Below are positions 26,743-36,292 of a stretch of 64,000 nt of DNA, piece by piece (within the stretch, counting starts at the first letter, position 1; every line of letters begins with the position of its first letter). Source of the DNA: Mesorhizobium denitrificans (GTDB taxonomy: Bacteria > Pseudomonadota > Alphaproteobacteria > Rhizobiales > Rhizobiaceae); the NCBI RefSeq assembly GCF_003403035.1, contig NZ_QURN01000016.1, positions 1 through 64,000 of the forward strand. Reading direction: 5' to 3'. The notes beneath the pieces were generated by a model that was given only the letters and a program-made list of their open reading frames with translations, was not told the DNA's origin and did not search any database. The translations under genes were made by a program, and so were the position numbers.

Positions 26743-28725
26743 TTAAACCGTGACGACCTGCGCCCGCAAATCTTCGGGTAGATTATGGTTCGCTATAATC
26801 GAGCGGTACAAGCTTTCGAGGTCTCTCGTGAACTGAATGGTATCGAAAAGCGGCGAGGTCGCGCGGCAGGCTTCGAGGCGTTGCCTGATAGCTAGCCGAC
26901 GTTCCGTGTTGGTCGCAAGTTCGAGCGCCACCTTGTAATATTCTTCCGCGCTTTCAGTGATCAGCTCTGGAAAACCGTGAGTTGTCAGCAAGCTAGCCGC
27001 AACTCGGCTGACAAAGGTTGAACCTTTTCGGGTTACGAGCGGGATGCCCGCCCAAAGAGCGTCGCTGCCGGTGGTATGCGAGTTATACGGGAAGGTATCA
27101 AGCACGAGATCGGCCAGGCGAAGGCGCGAAATATGATATGTTTGCGGTGAAATCGTCGCGAATATAACGCGCTCCTCCGGGATGCCCCGGTCAGCAAGTT
27201 CGCGCAAGAGATTGCCGCGCACATCGCGGGAGGCTGGTTCCAGCAGCCACAACACGCTGCCGGCAACCTCATTCAGCAGCCGCGCCCATATGTCGAACGT
27301 CTCAGGATTCAGCTTCAAGGTCTGGTTGAGGCTGCAGAAAACAAAACCGTTTTCTGGCAGGCCGACATCACTGCGTATGAGATTTGAGGGCAGGGGGCGC
27401 ATACGGTCATTGGGCTGATAGCTATGAGGCATGAGCGCAAGGCGTTCGCTGAAAAACGGAGCGTGCTCCGGCGGGCTCACAACATTGTCGCCGATAATAT
27501 AATCCGCGAGTTGCTTGTGGCCAATCGTGCCGGGGTAGCCGAGCCAGTTTACGATGACAGGCGCAGGGCGAAGCGCCGCAATGCCCAGCCGCGACTTTTG
27601 CGTATAACCCTTTAAATCGACAAGTATATCGATATCCCGGTCCAGTATTATCTCGGCTGCCTCCCGATTTGTAACTTCGGAGAGGTCAATAATCGGCATG
27701 CCGGTATCTTCAATCCGTTGCACAAAACGATCTCGCTCTGCGGGACCATATGAGAAAATCTCAAACTGAAATTCGGTGCGGTTATGTGATTCCAGAACGC
27801 CTGCCATCAAATGCATTGTGGCGTGATTGAAGAAATCGGCCGAAAGATATCCAATGCGCGGTGGCCGGTGGGCGAGAATCGGGCGAGGGCAATCCATGAG
27901 AGGATGCTCTTTCAGTTCCGGCACTTCGGACATTGAAAATGCGTGCCCTGCCGGAGCCTCCATCTCGGGTCGTAGTTCAGGAATATAGAGCAGCCGAAAC
28001 GGCGGAGCCGGATCTGCCACACCAGCTTCAAAGGCGCGGAGATACATCGATTCCGTGAAGCTGAGATTTTCCCAAATGGCCTGGGATCGCATTTCGAACT
28101 GCAGGATGCCCCACCAGAAATAGATCTTCGTTGCCTCGTCGATGCGCCCCTGCTTGGCAAGCAGAAACGCCAGGGGCTTTTGCGCGTCATAGAAATCTTG
28201 CTGCAGCGAGATCGCCTTTCTCAAGGCGTTTTCGGCGTCATCCAGCCGTCCGGCTTTTTCGAGGGCCAACCCCATGTTTTTATACCCGAGCGCATAGCCC
28301 GGGTTGCAGTCAACTGCTTGTTTGTATTGGAAAATCGCGTCATCGAGCCTGCCATGATCGAGCAGGATATTTGCGAGATTATTCCTTATTGCAGCCATTC
28401 GAGGGTTGAGTTCGAGCGCCGATTCATAGGCGGCCATCGCGCCATGAGAATCGCCATTCGCTCGCAGAATTTTGCCAAGGTCCGCAAGCAGCGCTTCGTC
28501 CACACTGATTGCGATTGCCTCGCGAATCAAACGTTCGGCCTCAGCGAATTTTTTCTCCTCATACCGGCGCAACGCCAGTTCGTGATACGCCTGCGAATTA
28601 CCCGTCAATTTGCCGATCACCGACTGCATGATTTCGAGCGCGCCGGTCCCGTCACCGGCTTTACAAGCGTCATATGCGCTCAAATGTGACGGCGTCATTG
28701 CCGTTCCAAACGCGATATCATTCAC
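26743..28725 (-). CDS. TPR-GT41 (O-GlcNAc transferase-like) protein, fourth of five
   Basis: A 660-residue paralogue with N-terminal TPRs (first repeat less regular; clear ones around MAAIRNNLANILLDHGRLDD and ALGYKNMGLALEKAGRLDDA) and a complete GT41 domain: GYLSADFFNHATMHLM, VNWLGYPGTIGHKQLADYII, NQTLKLNPETFD (lysine kept), YNSHTTGSDALWAG (His and Asp kept). It has a shorter, divergent linker and replaces the usual SD-F-H with ADFFNH. Predicted active; donor sugar and protein targets unknown. Gap to the next gene upstream is 17 bases. Confidence 0.9.
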   Translation of the reverse strand: MNDIAFGTAMTPSHLSAYDACKAGDGTGALEIMQSVIGKLTGNSQAYHELALRRYEEKKFAEAERLIREAIAISVDEALLADLGKILRANGDSHGAMAAYESALELNPRMAAIRNNLANILLDHGRLDDAIFQYKQAVDCNPGYALGYKNMGLALEKAGRLDDAENALRKAISLQQDFYDAQKPLAFLLAKQGRIDEATKIYFWWGILQFEMRSQAIWENLSFTESMYLRAFEAGVADPAPPFRLLYIPELRPEMEAPAGHAFSMSEVPELKEHPLMDCPRPILAHRPPRIGYLSADFFNHATMHLMAGVLESHNRTEFQFEIFSYGPAERDRFVQRIEDTGMPIIDLSEVTNREAAEIILDRDIDILVDLKGYTQKSRLGIAALRPAPVIVNWLGYPGTIGHKQLADYIIGDNVVSPPEHAPFFSERLALMPHSYQPNDRMRPLPSNLIRSDVGLPENGFVFCSLNQTLKLNPETFDIWARLLNEVAGSVLWLLEPASRDVRGNLLRELADRGIPEERVIFATISPQTYHISRLRLADLVLDTFPYNSHTTGSDALWAGIPLVTRKGSTFVSRVAASLLTTHGFPELITESAEEYYKVALELATNTERRLAIRQRLEACRATSPLFDTIQFTRDLESLYRSIIANHNLPEDLRAQVVTV

Positions 28726-28742
28726 GATAAAATCCTTGTGCG

Positions 28743-30731
28743 TTACGCTTGAATCGCGACAAAGCTCTGCTCGCGTGTGGGGCTCGTATGGTCCTCCACA
28801 ATCCGTCTGAAGAGCTTTTCGAGGTCGCGCGCAAAGCCCGCTGTGTCAAACAGCGGCGAAGTCGTTCGCGCGCTTTCAATGCGCTTTTTTATGTCTGCGC
28901 GTCGCTTCTTATCGCTCGCAAGTTCCATCGCGAGCGCGAAGTATTCATCATAGGTGTTTGTCACCAATTCAGGCAGCCCGTGTGTCGTCAAAATGCTGGC
29001 TGCAACCCGGCTGGTGAAGGTCTTTCCCTTCTGCGTTATCAGCGGAACCCCCGCCCACAACGCATCGCTTGCGGTCGTGTGGGAGGTGCAGGGAAACGTA
29101 TCCAGGGCGATATCGGCGAGGCGCAAGCGCGCAATATGCTCGGTCTGCGATAGAGGGAGAGCGAATATAACTCGCTCCGGTTGAACGCCTCGCGCCTCAA
29201 GTTCGCGCAGAACATTTGCATTGCTGTCTTCGTAATGGCGCAGCCACAGCACACTGTCGCTGCATTCGGTGAGCAGCCGCGCCCAGACATCGAAGGTCGC
29301 GGGGTTGAATTTTGGATGCTGGTTGAAGCTGCAAAACACGAGTCCGCTTTCGGGAAGGCCCGCGTCAGTGCGCGTGGAGGCTTCCGGCAAAGCTCGCGCG
29401 GAATCGTTGGGCTGGTAGCAATTCGGCATTAGTGCGATGCGCTCGCTGAAGAACTCCGCGTCCTCTGGCGGCGTAACGATAGCGTCGCCGATAATGTAGT
29501 CGGCCAGCCTTTCATGTCCCAACGTGCCGGGATGTCCGAGCCAGCTCACTATGATCGGTGCGGGCCGCAGCGCCGTTATGCCCAGCCGCGCACTGCCCGT
29601 GTGGCCCTTCATTTCAACAAGGATGTCGATCTTGTGACTGGCAATCAGTTCGGCAGCCTTTCGATCCGACATGCCGGAAATATCGACAAAGGGAAAGCCC
29701 GTCGCGCGCAGCCGTTGCGAACATTCGTCGTCATGCTGCTCGCCATAGGAAATGAGCACAATTTCGTGCGCTTCCAGGTCGTGCGCCTCGAGTACGCCCG
29801 TAAGCAGATACGCCGTAGCGTGATTATGAAAATCCGACGAAAGATACCCGATGCGCAGCGGTTCCGCGGTGGAAGGTGCGCGCGTGGCCATTGCGATGGT
29901 TGGCTCTTTGAGGGCGCTGATATTTGATACAGCATAATTGTGCGCGGCGGTGCGCTCCAGCTGTGGTGTCAGATCGGGCATATTCAGCAAGCACCAAGGC
30001 GAAACCGGTATTGCCGCGCCCACTTTCAACTCGCTGATGAATGCTGCATCGACTTCTGCAAGGTCCAGCCACGAAACGCTTATGCGCTTGGCGAACTGCA
30101 ACCATCCCCAAGCGCCAATAGCTCTGTATTGCTCGAAGCATTCTTCAAAGCGACCACATTGAGCCAGCAGATCGGCCAGCTTTCGGCGTGCTTCCGCGTG
30201 GGCCGGATCTAGCGCGAGAGTGGCGCGCAACACGGCTTCCGCCTCGGGAAGTTGATGCAGCCTGAAAAGACATACGCCGAGATTGAACTGCATTTGCGCA
30301 ACATTCGGCTGAAGGCGCGCGGCCTGTCGAAAATATTGCAGCGCTTCTTGATGCTGATTGAACGTGCTGAGAATCATTGCCAGGTTGCTGCATATCTCCG
30401 GCGACGAGAAATCCAGATGCAGCGAGGTTTTGTAAGCCTCAGCGGCGCGCTCAAGATTGCCGCTGCAGAGATAGATCAAACCCAGATTGGCATAGAATGC
30501 CGCATTCTCGCTCAAAGAAATGGCCTTCAGCAGCGCGCGTTCTGCGAGAATGAATTGGTTGAGCCGTAGATGGCATATGCCGATAAGGTTCTGCGCTGGC
30601 GCAAAGTCGGGACGCTCGCTGACGATGCCGATAAGCGTCGCGAGAGCATCCTCTACTTCATCGCGCCCGAACGCCTTCAGCGCTCGCTCGAACAAGTAAT
30701 CAGGGTTACTGGAACCGTTGACCAAATCCAT
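28743..30731 (-). CDS. TPR-GT41 (O-GlcNAc transferase-like) protein, third of five
   Basis: A 662-residue paralogue. TPR repeats cover about residues 5-205 (e.g. YANLGLIYLCSGNLERAAEA, ICSNLAMILSTFNQHQEALQ). The GT41 domain is complete: GYLSSDFHNHATAYLLTG, SWLGHPGTLGHERLADYIIG (His replaces the usual Tyr of WLGYPG), NQHPKFNPATFD, and CTSHTTASDALWAG. The 81-base AT-rich gap upstream holds a perfect palindrome, so transcription of this and the two following genes may have its own control. Protein targets unknown. Confidence 0.9.
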   Translation of the reverse strand: MDLVNGSSNPDYLFERALKAFGRDEVEDALATLIGIVSERPDFAPAQNLIGICHLRLNQFILAERALLKAISLSENAAFYANLGLIYLCSGNLERAAEAYKTSLHLDFSSPEICSNLAMILSTFNQHQEALQYFRQAARLQPNVAQMQFNLGVCLFRLHQLPEAEAVLRATLALDPAHAEARRKLADLLAQCGRFEECFEQYRAIGAWGWLQFAKRISVSWLDLAEVDAAFISELKVGAAIPVSPWCLLNMPDLTPQLERTAAHNYAVSNISALKEPTIAMATRAPSTAEPLRIGYLSSDFHNHATAYLLTGVLEAHDLEAHEIVLISYGEQHDDECSQRLRATGFPFVDISGMSDRKAAELIASHKIDILVEMKGHTGSARLGITALRPAPIIVSWLGHPGTLGHERLADYIIGDAIVTPPEDAEFFSERIALMPNCYQPNDSARALPEASTRTDAGLPESGLVFCSFNQHPKFNPATFDVWARLLTECSDSVLWLRHYEDSNANVLRELEARGVQPERVIFALPLSQTEHIARLRLADIALDTFPCTSHTTASDALWAGVPLITQKGKTFTSRVAASILTTHGLPELVTNTYDEYFALAMELASDKKRRADIKKRIESARTTSPLFDTAGFARDLEKLFRRIVEDHTSPTREQSFVAIQA

Positions 30732-30786
30732 TTGCGTTGATCTCGAAAAGTTGAATCATGTATCAGTCGCGATTATTAGATAATAA

Positions 30787-30803
30787 ATTGCTAAATTAGC
30801 AAT
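30787..30803. promoter_or_regulatory. Perfect 17-bp palindrome in the transferase array
   Basis: ATTGCTAAATTAGCAAT (8 + 1 + 8 bases) is perfectly symmetric. It lies in the only sizeable gap (30732-30812, 81 bases, very AT-rich) of the five-gene array, just upstream of the third gene. It is AT-rich and lacks the GC core of a terminator, so a protein-binding operator is the simplest reading; no regulator is assigned. Confidence 0.45.
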
Positions 30804-30812
30804 ATTAAATTT

Positions 30813-32816
30813 TCACATTTGCATTTGTATCGAAACGTATGCGCCGCGCCGATCGTCCGGCGTGTTATGATCGTCCACGATCGCGCGATAAAGTTGCTCA
30901 AGGTCTTGCGTGAATCGTGTGGTATCGAACAGCGGCGAGCTTGAACGGACCCGATCCATATCGACTTTGAGCTTCGCCAGCCGCTCACGGTTGGTGACGA
31001 TTTCAAGCGCAAGCTCGATATATTCGTTTTCGTTGTGCGTTATGAGTTCTGGAAACCCATGCGCCGTCAGCAGGCTGCCGGCGACCCTGCTTGCAAAAAT
31101 ATCCCCGCTCAACGTGAGCAACGGAACGCCTGCCCAAAGAGCGTCGCTGGCCGTCGTGTGCGAATTATATGGATAGGTATCCAGGGCCAGATCGCACAAC
31201 CGCAGCCGTGCGGTGTGATCGGCGCGCGAGGCGAACGGCGCGAAATGAATGCGTTCGGCACTTATGTCGCGAGCCGCAAACTCGCGAGCAATGTTCTCTC
31301 GAATGCGCTCCAATTTCGGCTCAAGCAGCCAAAGCACACTGTCTGGCGCCGAGCGAAGCAAGCGGCTCCAAAGGTCGAATGTTTCCGGGTTGAACTTCAA
31401 AATCTGATTGAAACTGCAGAAAACCAGACCTTTCTCTGGCAGGCCGACATCTGCGCGTGTCGGCGCCGGGGGCAGGGGGCGCGACCTGTCATTCGGCTGA
31501 TAGCACGTTGGCATCAGCGCTATGCGCTCGCTATAGTGTTCCGCGTGCGATATCGGCGCGACGATTTGGTCAGCAATTATATAGTCGGCCAGGCGTGGAT
31601 GCCCCAACGTGCCAGGATAGCCGAGCCAGCTCACAATGATCGGAGCGGGTCGCAGCGCAGTGATGCCCAGGCGCGCGCCGGTCGTGTAGCCCTTAAGATC
31701 CACCAGAACATCGACCTTATGTTCAAAGATCGTTTGCGCGGCCACCTGATCGGACATCTTCGATACATCGACAAACGCCAAGCCTGATTGAACCAATCGG
31801 TCCGTCATCTCATCGTGCCTGGAAGCGTACGAAAAGAGGGTGACCTCAAAGGCAGAGCGATCGTGCGCCTCAAGAACACCTGCAATAAGATGCGTGGTTG
31901 CGTGCTCATAGAAGTCCGCCGACAGATAGCCGATGCGCAGCTTACCAGCGCGCGACAGCGGCTTGCGGGGAGTGCAAAGTGGCGGCTGCTTCAATTCTGA
32001 AAATTCGTGCCCGGCGAAATCGAACCCGGCGCGCCTTTCGATGTCTGGCGTTATGCCCGGCATTTGAATCAGGCACCAAGGGGCGGCCGGCGCAACACCG
32101 CTAGGGACCGGCTGCGTAAGGCATGCGTGATCAATTTCCGGCAGGTCGGTCCAATCGATGATTTTGCGCTTTTCAAATTGAAGCTTGCCCCACGCACCGA
32201 TCGACCGCATCAGCGGGAATGCTTCGTCATAGCGTTCGAATTTGATCAGCACCTCCGCCAACATGTCTTTGGCTTCGATGAAAGAATTGTCGAGCGTGAG
32301 TGCGTGTTTGAGCGCTGCCTCCGCTTCATCGTAGCGATGCATCCGCGTCAGGATCGAGCCAAGGTTTTTGTAAGCGAGCGCGTAGTCGGGTTGGTGGGAA
32401 ATCGCCTGTCGATACAGCGCGATCGCCTCTTCATACCTGTTCAGCTTGAAATATATGTTTGCGAGATTGTTGCAGATTCGAAACGAACTCGGATCAAGCG
32501 CAAGCGACTCGCGATATGCCTCCGCAGCGCCATCGGCATTGCCGGCCTGTTGCAGCGCCAAGCCGAGATTGGCGTAAAATTCAGCGTTCTTCTTGAACGA
32601 AAGCGCTTTCTTGATGCAGCGCTCCGCATCAACATGTTTGTTCTGCATTAAATAGCAAACACCGGCGAGGTGGTGCGCTTCCGCAAATCGCGGTGTTTGA
32701 ATTAGCATTGATTGCAGAATCTTGACGGATTGGCCATAGTCCTTGTTCGCAAAAGCGCCGAGGGCCCGCTCCCAAAGCTTCGCTGGATCGTGATTGCGGT
32801 TGACGAACGAATTCAT
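30813..32816 (-). CDS. TPR-GT41 (O-GlcNAc transferase-like) protein, second of five
   Basis: A 667-residue paralogue with seven or so TPRs (about residues 10-215; e.g. FRICNNLANIYFKLNRYEEA, YALAYKNLGSILTRMHRYDE), the linker IGAWGKLQFEKRK...WTDLPEID, and GT41 motifs GYLSADFYEHATTHLIAG, SWLGYPGTLGHPRLADYIIA, NQILKFNPETFD and YNSHTTASDALWAG. Its start codon overlaps the stop of the first gene by four bases (ATGA), which suggests translational coupling. The 3' end is followed by the AT-rich palindrome region. Confidence 0.9.
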   Translation of the reverse strand: MNSFVNRNHDPAKLWERALGAFANKDYGQSVKILQSMLIQTPRFAEAHHLAGVCYLMQNKHVDAERCIKKALSFKKNAEFYANLGLALQQAGNADGAAEAYRESLALDPSSFRICNNLANIYFKLNRYEEAIALYRQAISHQPDYALAYKNLGSILTRMHRYDEAEAALKHALTLDNSFIEAKDMLAEVLIKFERYDEAFPLMRSIGAWGKLQFEKRKIIDWTDLPEIDHACLTQPVPSGVAPAAPWCLIQMPGITPDIERRAGFDFAGHEFSELKQPPLCTPRKPLSRAGKLRIGYLSADFYEHATTHLIAGVLEAHDRSAFEVTLFSYASRHDEMTDRLVQSGLAFVDVSKMSDQVAAQTIFEHKVDVLVDLKGYTTGARLGITALRPAPIIVSWLGYPGTLGHPRLADYIIADQIVAPISHAEHYSERIALMPTCYQPNDRSRPLPPAPTRADVGLPEKGLVFCSFNQILKFNPETFDLWSRLLRSAPDSVLWLLEPKLERIRENIAREFAARDISAERIHFAPFASRADHTARLRLCDLALDTYPYNSHTTASDALWAGVPLLTLSGDIFASRVAGSLLTAHGFPELITHNENEYIELALEIVTNRERLAKLKVDMDRVRSSSPLFDTTRFTQDLEQLYRAIVDDHNTPDDRRGAYVSIQMQM

Positions 32817-34717
32817 GCGTGCAGACCCGGCGCAGCAACCGTTGCGGCTCGCGCAGCGGGTGGCAGATTGTAGTCTGTCAATATTGCGTGATAGAGCGCT
32901 TCAAGATCGCGGGCGAAGCGGTTGGCGTCGAACAGCGGCGAAGACCGTCGTGCGGACGCAATAGACGCCCTCAATGCGTTCCGGCGCTCGTGATTTGTCG
33001 CCAGTTCCATCGCGAGTTGGACATAGGCTTCGTCGGTTTCAACGACCAGTTCGTGAAACCCATGCGTTTTCAATAGGCTGGCTGCCACTCTGCTTGCAAA
33101 TGTCCGTCCTTTCAGGGTGACCAGCGGCACGCCTGCCCAAAGCGTATCGCTGGCGGTTGTGTGCGAGGTGTACGGAAAAGTATCTAGCGCCAGATCGGCC
33201 AATTGCATTCGCGTCGTATGCTCGCTCTGCGGGGCAAACGGCGAATAGAATATTCTGTCAGGGGCAATACCGCGCACCCGAAGCTCCCGGTTCAGGTTCT
33301 CGCGCTTTATTGCCGGGTCTTGGTCGAGAAACCAGAAAACGCTGTTCGGAACAGCTTTCAAAACGCGGCACCAGAGATCCATCATTCGCGGATTGAATTT
33401 GACCGCATTGTTGAAATTGCATAGCACCAGCGCATCGTCCGGCAAGCCGATATCCACTCGCTTGATCTCGCCGGGTAACTCGCGCTTGTGGTCGTTGGGT
33501 TGGTAGCAATGGGGCATGAGCGCCAGCCGTTCGCTATAGAACGGAGCGTCTTGCAGTGGCGTAACGGTCGGGTCGCCGATGATGTAATCGGCTAATCGCG
33601 GATGCCCTAGTGAGCCCGGATATCCCAGCCAGTTCACGATAATGGGCGCTGGCCGCAGCGCGGTTATTCCGAGCCTCACCGCCTGGGTGTGGCCTTTAAG
33701 GTCAACCAGAATATCGATGCCTTGCCGATGAATCTCATTCGCTGCTTCGCGGTCGGTCATGCGCGAAATATCAGTGAATGGGATTTTGGTGGCGCGAAGT
33801 CTCTCGGTAAATGCATCCTCGTGGCGCGGCGAATAAGAGAAGATCCGCACATCCACGTTGGAAGGATCGTGACATTCCAGCACCCCCGCCAGCAGATGCA
33901 TTGTTGCGTGGTTGTAGAATTCCGATGAGAGGTAGCCTATGCGCAGACGGCACCCTCCCAACTCGATGCGGGTTGCCGTGCACAGCGGCGGCGCGTTCAA
34001 TTCGTTCAGCGTCGAGCCGACACAATCGAATGCCGCTCGCCGTTCAAGATCGGGCGTGATTCCATTGACCAGCAGCGCACTCCATGACGCAAGATGCGTC
34101 GGCTTTTTTTCGAAAAGCTCGCGCAGATACATGCTTTCGGCGTGGGCAAGTTTGTCCCACATGACGTTATTGCGCATCGCGGCTTGCGCATCGCCCCATG
34201 CTCCAATCGACTGGTAAAGTTCGATTGCTTCTGCCGCGCGACCCGTTTCGGCCAGCGAAAACGCCAGATTTGAGCGGGCCAGAACATAATTCGGATCGGC
34301 CAGAATCGCCTTCTGATAAAGCTGAATCGCCTCTTCGTGCTGCTTCAAACGGCCGAGAATATTCGCGAGGTTGCCCAACGCTTTTGGGGAATTGGGATTC
34401 AGCCGAAGCGAAGATCGGTATGCATCGATTGCACCTTGCACGTCTTCCGCCGCCTGCAGAACCAGCGCAAGGTTCAAGTAGAAATCCGCATCTTCCTTGA
34501 GCGACAACGCGGTGCGAATTGAGCGCGCTGCCTGATCCAGCGCCATTTGCCCGTAGTAGCAAACGCCTAGCGCATGGTGTCCCTCCGGCAACCTAGGCAC
34601 CAGTTCCACGACGCGTTTGAGTAAGCTCTCCGCATGCGTATAATTGCGCGATCCGAAGGCATGGATTGCCTCCTGATACATACGTTCAATCATACTCTGG
34701 CTGCTAGAATCGAGCAT
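32813..34717 (-). CDS. TPR-GT41 (O-GlcNAc transferase-like) protein, first of five
   Basis: The first transcribed and most divergent copy, 634 residues. TPRs span about residues 10-200 (HHALGVCYYGQMALDQAARS, ALGNLANILGRLKQHEEAIQ, ARSNLAFSLAETGRAAEAIE). GT41 motifs are GYLSSEFYNHATMHLLAG, NWLGYPGSLGHPRLADYIIG, NNAVKFNPRMMD (lysine kept, but N-x-N replaces the usual N-Q) and YTSHTTASDTLWAG. The upstream 100 bases are AT-rich and probably carry the operon promoter; TTGTTT and TATTCA spaced 16 bases apart are a possible -35/-10, low confidence. Confidence 0.9.
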   Translation of the reverse strand: MLDSSSQSMIERMYQEAIHAFGSRNYTHAESLLKRVVELVPRLPEGHHALGVCYYGQMALDQAARSIRTALSLKEDADFYLNLALVLQAAEDVQGAIDAYRSSLRLNPNSPKALGNLANILGRLKQHEEAIQLYQKAILADPNYVLARSNLAFSLAETGRAAEAIELYQSIGAWGDAQAAMRNNVMWDKLAHAESMYLRELFEKKPTHLASWSALLVNGITPDLERRAAFDCVGSTLNELNAPPLCTATRIELGGCRLRIGYLSSEFYNHATMHLLAGVLECHDPSNVDVRIFSYSPRHEDAFTERLRATKIPFTDISRMTDREAANEIHRQGIDILVDLKGHTQAVRLGITALRPAPIIVNWLGYPGSLGHPRLADYIIGDPTVTPLQDAPFYSERLALMPHCYQPNDHKRELPGEIKRVDIGLPDDALVLCNFNNAVKFNPRMMDLWCRVLKAVPNSVFWFLDQDPAIKRENLNRELRVRGIAPDRIFYSPFAPQSEHTTRMQLADLALDTFPYTSHTTASDTLWAGVPLVTLKGRTFASRVAASLLKTHGFHELVVETDEAYVQLAMELATNHERRNALRASIASARRSSPLFDANRFARDLEALYHAILTDYNLPPAARAATVAAPGLHA

Positions 34718-34822
34718 CGCCTACCATTTTGACGCGTTCGATTCCTGAATATCTCAGAACAAAGAATAAACAAACACTAATTTAGAAAAATATATTTATA
34801 CGACGCAATAATCGCAGACACA

Positions 34823-34857
34823 AAAATGCCCGCGCGGCTTTGCCGAACGGGCATTTT
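34823..34857 (-). terminator. Rho-independent terminator of rpmG
   Basis: AAAATGCCCG (34823-34832) and CGGGCATTTT (34848-34857) form a perfect 10-bp stem with a 15-base loop; read on the minus strand it ends in a T run (CATTTTTGTG). It lies 53 bases beyond the rpmG stop codon in the direction of transcription. Confidence 0.85.
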
Positions 34858-34910
34858 GAAAGAAAAGCCAGATAGCTGATCGGCGCCAGTGTTCAGCGCC
34901 AGACAGAATC

Positions 34911-35078
34911 TTACTTGATCTTCGTTTCCTTGAACTCAACGTGCTTGCGTACGACCGGGTCGTACTTCTTGAACGAGAACTTCTCAGTCTTGGTGCGGCT
35001 GTTCTTGCTCGTCACGTAGAAGAAGCCGGTGTCGGCAGTGGAGAGCAGCTTGATCTTGATATTCGCGGCTTTGGCCAT
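34911..35078 (-). CDS. rpmG: 50S ribosomal protein L33
   Basis: A 55-residue protein read on the minus strand: it starts [18 protein letters not shown] and ends FKETKIK, the sequence of alphaproteobacterial L33, a component of the large ribosomal subunit near the E site. The protein lacks the zinc-binding cysteines of the C+ form, so it is a zinc-independent L33. It is monocistronic by appearance, with its own terminator. Confidence 0.96.
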   Translation of the reverse strand: MAKAANIKIKLLSTADTGFFYVTSKNSRTKTEKFSFKKYDPVVRKHVEFKETKIK

Positions 35079-35206
35079 GATCTCATTCCATACGTAAAAG
35101 CTTCGATGTCCGCGTCAGCGTGAAAAGGCTCGGCCAAATGCGGAGAGTTGGCGCGACACATACCGTTGCGCGCCGGAAAGTCAAGAGTTTCCCGCAAAAT
35201 CCCGCA

Positions 35207-35620
35207 CTATGCCTTTGCCCCGCAGGAGGCGTCACCACCCGACCAGCGGGCAATGTCGGTATTGATCCGGCTGGCGATCGGCTCGTTCATAAGCGGCCCA
35301 AACACTTCGACCCTGCTAGATGCGCCTTGGGCTTGAACGACAAGCGCGGGCAAGCCGCCATAATTCTTGGCCGGAACCAGCAAGAAACGAGGCTGGCCGC
35401 TCATGGAGTTCAGCTCATTCGCGAAACGATATGACTTGAACGCGGGGTCCTTGCTCGCAAACCAGCATTTATGAGCCGCAGTCGCCACCTGTTCCATCGA
35501 GCGAAGCGAAGCGCTTTTGCCGCCGCCGCCAGGCGTGCTGGATTTCGGCGCTGGCTGGCATCCTGCGATAATCATAAGCGCCGCCGCCGCGACGAAAACG
35601 CCCTTGGCTGCAATCCGCAT
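35207..35620 (-). CDS. Small lipoprotein, unknown function
   Basis: A 137-residue protein with a lipoprotein signal: MRIAAKGVFVAAAALMIIAGC, where the last four residues (IAGC) form the lipobox, so the mature protein is a lipoprotein of about 118 residues. The body begins with a glycine/serine linker and has two further cysteines (HKCWF and ASCGA) that may pair. No domain recognised. It starts on the base next to the purQ stop codon, so it is probably co-transcribed with the purine genes although a purine role is not implied. Confidence 0.75.
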   Translation of the reverse strand: MRIAAKGVFVAAAALMIIAGCQPAPKSSTPGGGGKSASLRSMEQVATAAHKCWFASKDPAFKSYRFANELNSMSGQPRFLLVPAKNYGGLPALVVQAQGASSRVEVFGPLMNEPIASRINTDIARWSGGDASCGAKA

Positions 35621-36292
35621 TCAAGCAGCCTTTCCGAGCACGCTTTCAAAAAGGGCGCGGCCGTCAATGCCGCCATGCGCGGTTTCGATCAGATTTTCAG
35701 GATGCGGCATCAAGCCCAGAACATTGCCGCTCTTGCTGATGATTCCCGCAATATCGTTCACGGAGCCGTTGGGGTTTGTCCCTTCGGCGTAGCGGAACAC
35801 GACCTGACCTTCGCCCTCGATCTGCTTCAGCGTTTCCGCATCAGCGAAATAGTTGCCATCGTGGTGCGCCACGGGGCAGCGAATGATCTGGCCCGGCTTA
35901 TAGTTGCGCGTAAAGGCAGTGTTCGCGTTCGCAACTTCCAGCTTCACTTCGCGGCAAACAAATTTAAGGGTTTCGTTCCGCATAAGCGCGCCCGGCAGCA
36001 GACCAGCCTCCAGCAAAATCTGGAAGCCATTGCACACACCCATCACCATGACACCCTTGGCTGCCATTTCGGCCACCGCACGCATCACCGGCATCCGTGC
36101 GGCGATCGCGCCGCAACGCAGATAGTCCCCGTAGGAAAACCCACCCGGAATCACGATCAGGTCGACATCCGGTATTGTCGTGTCGGTTTCCCAAACCGTA
36201 ACAGGCGGTGTGCCTGAAATCTTGGTCAGCGCCGCAATCATATCGCGGTCACGGTTCAGTCCGGGCAGTAACACGACCGCAGCGCGCATCAT
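35621..36292 (-). CDS. purQ: Phosphoribosylformylglycinamidine synthase, glutaminase subunit
   Basis: PurQ supplies ammonia to the PurL/PurS complex in step four of purine synthesis. The 223-residue class I glutamine amidotransferase has its catalytic cysteine in [13 protein letters not shown] and the His/Glu pair in [24 protein letters not shown] is also typical. The start at 36292 overlaps the purS stop (ATGA), a translationally coupled arrangement; the frame opens at 36346. Confidence 0.96.
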   Translation of the reverse strand: MMRAAVVLLPGLNRDRDMIAALTKISGTPPVTVWETDTTIPDVDLIVIPGGFSYGDYLRCGAIAARMPVMRAVAEMAAKGVMVMGVCNGFQILLEAGLLPGALMRNETLKFVCREVKLEVANANTAFTRNYKPGQIIRCPVAHHDGNYFADAETLKQIEGEGQVVFRYAEGTNPNGSVNDIAGIISKSGNVLGLMPHPENLIETAHGGIDGRALFESVLGKAA

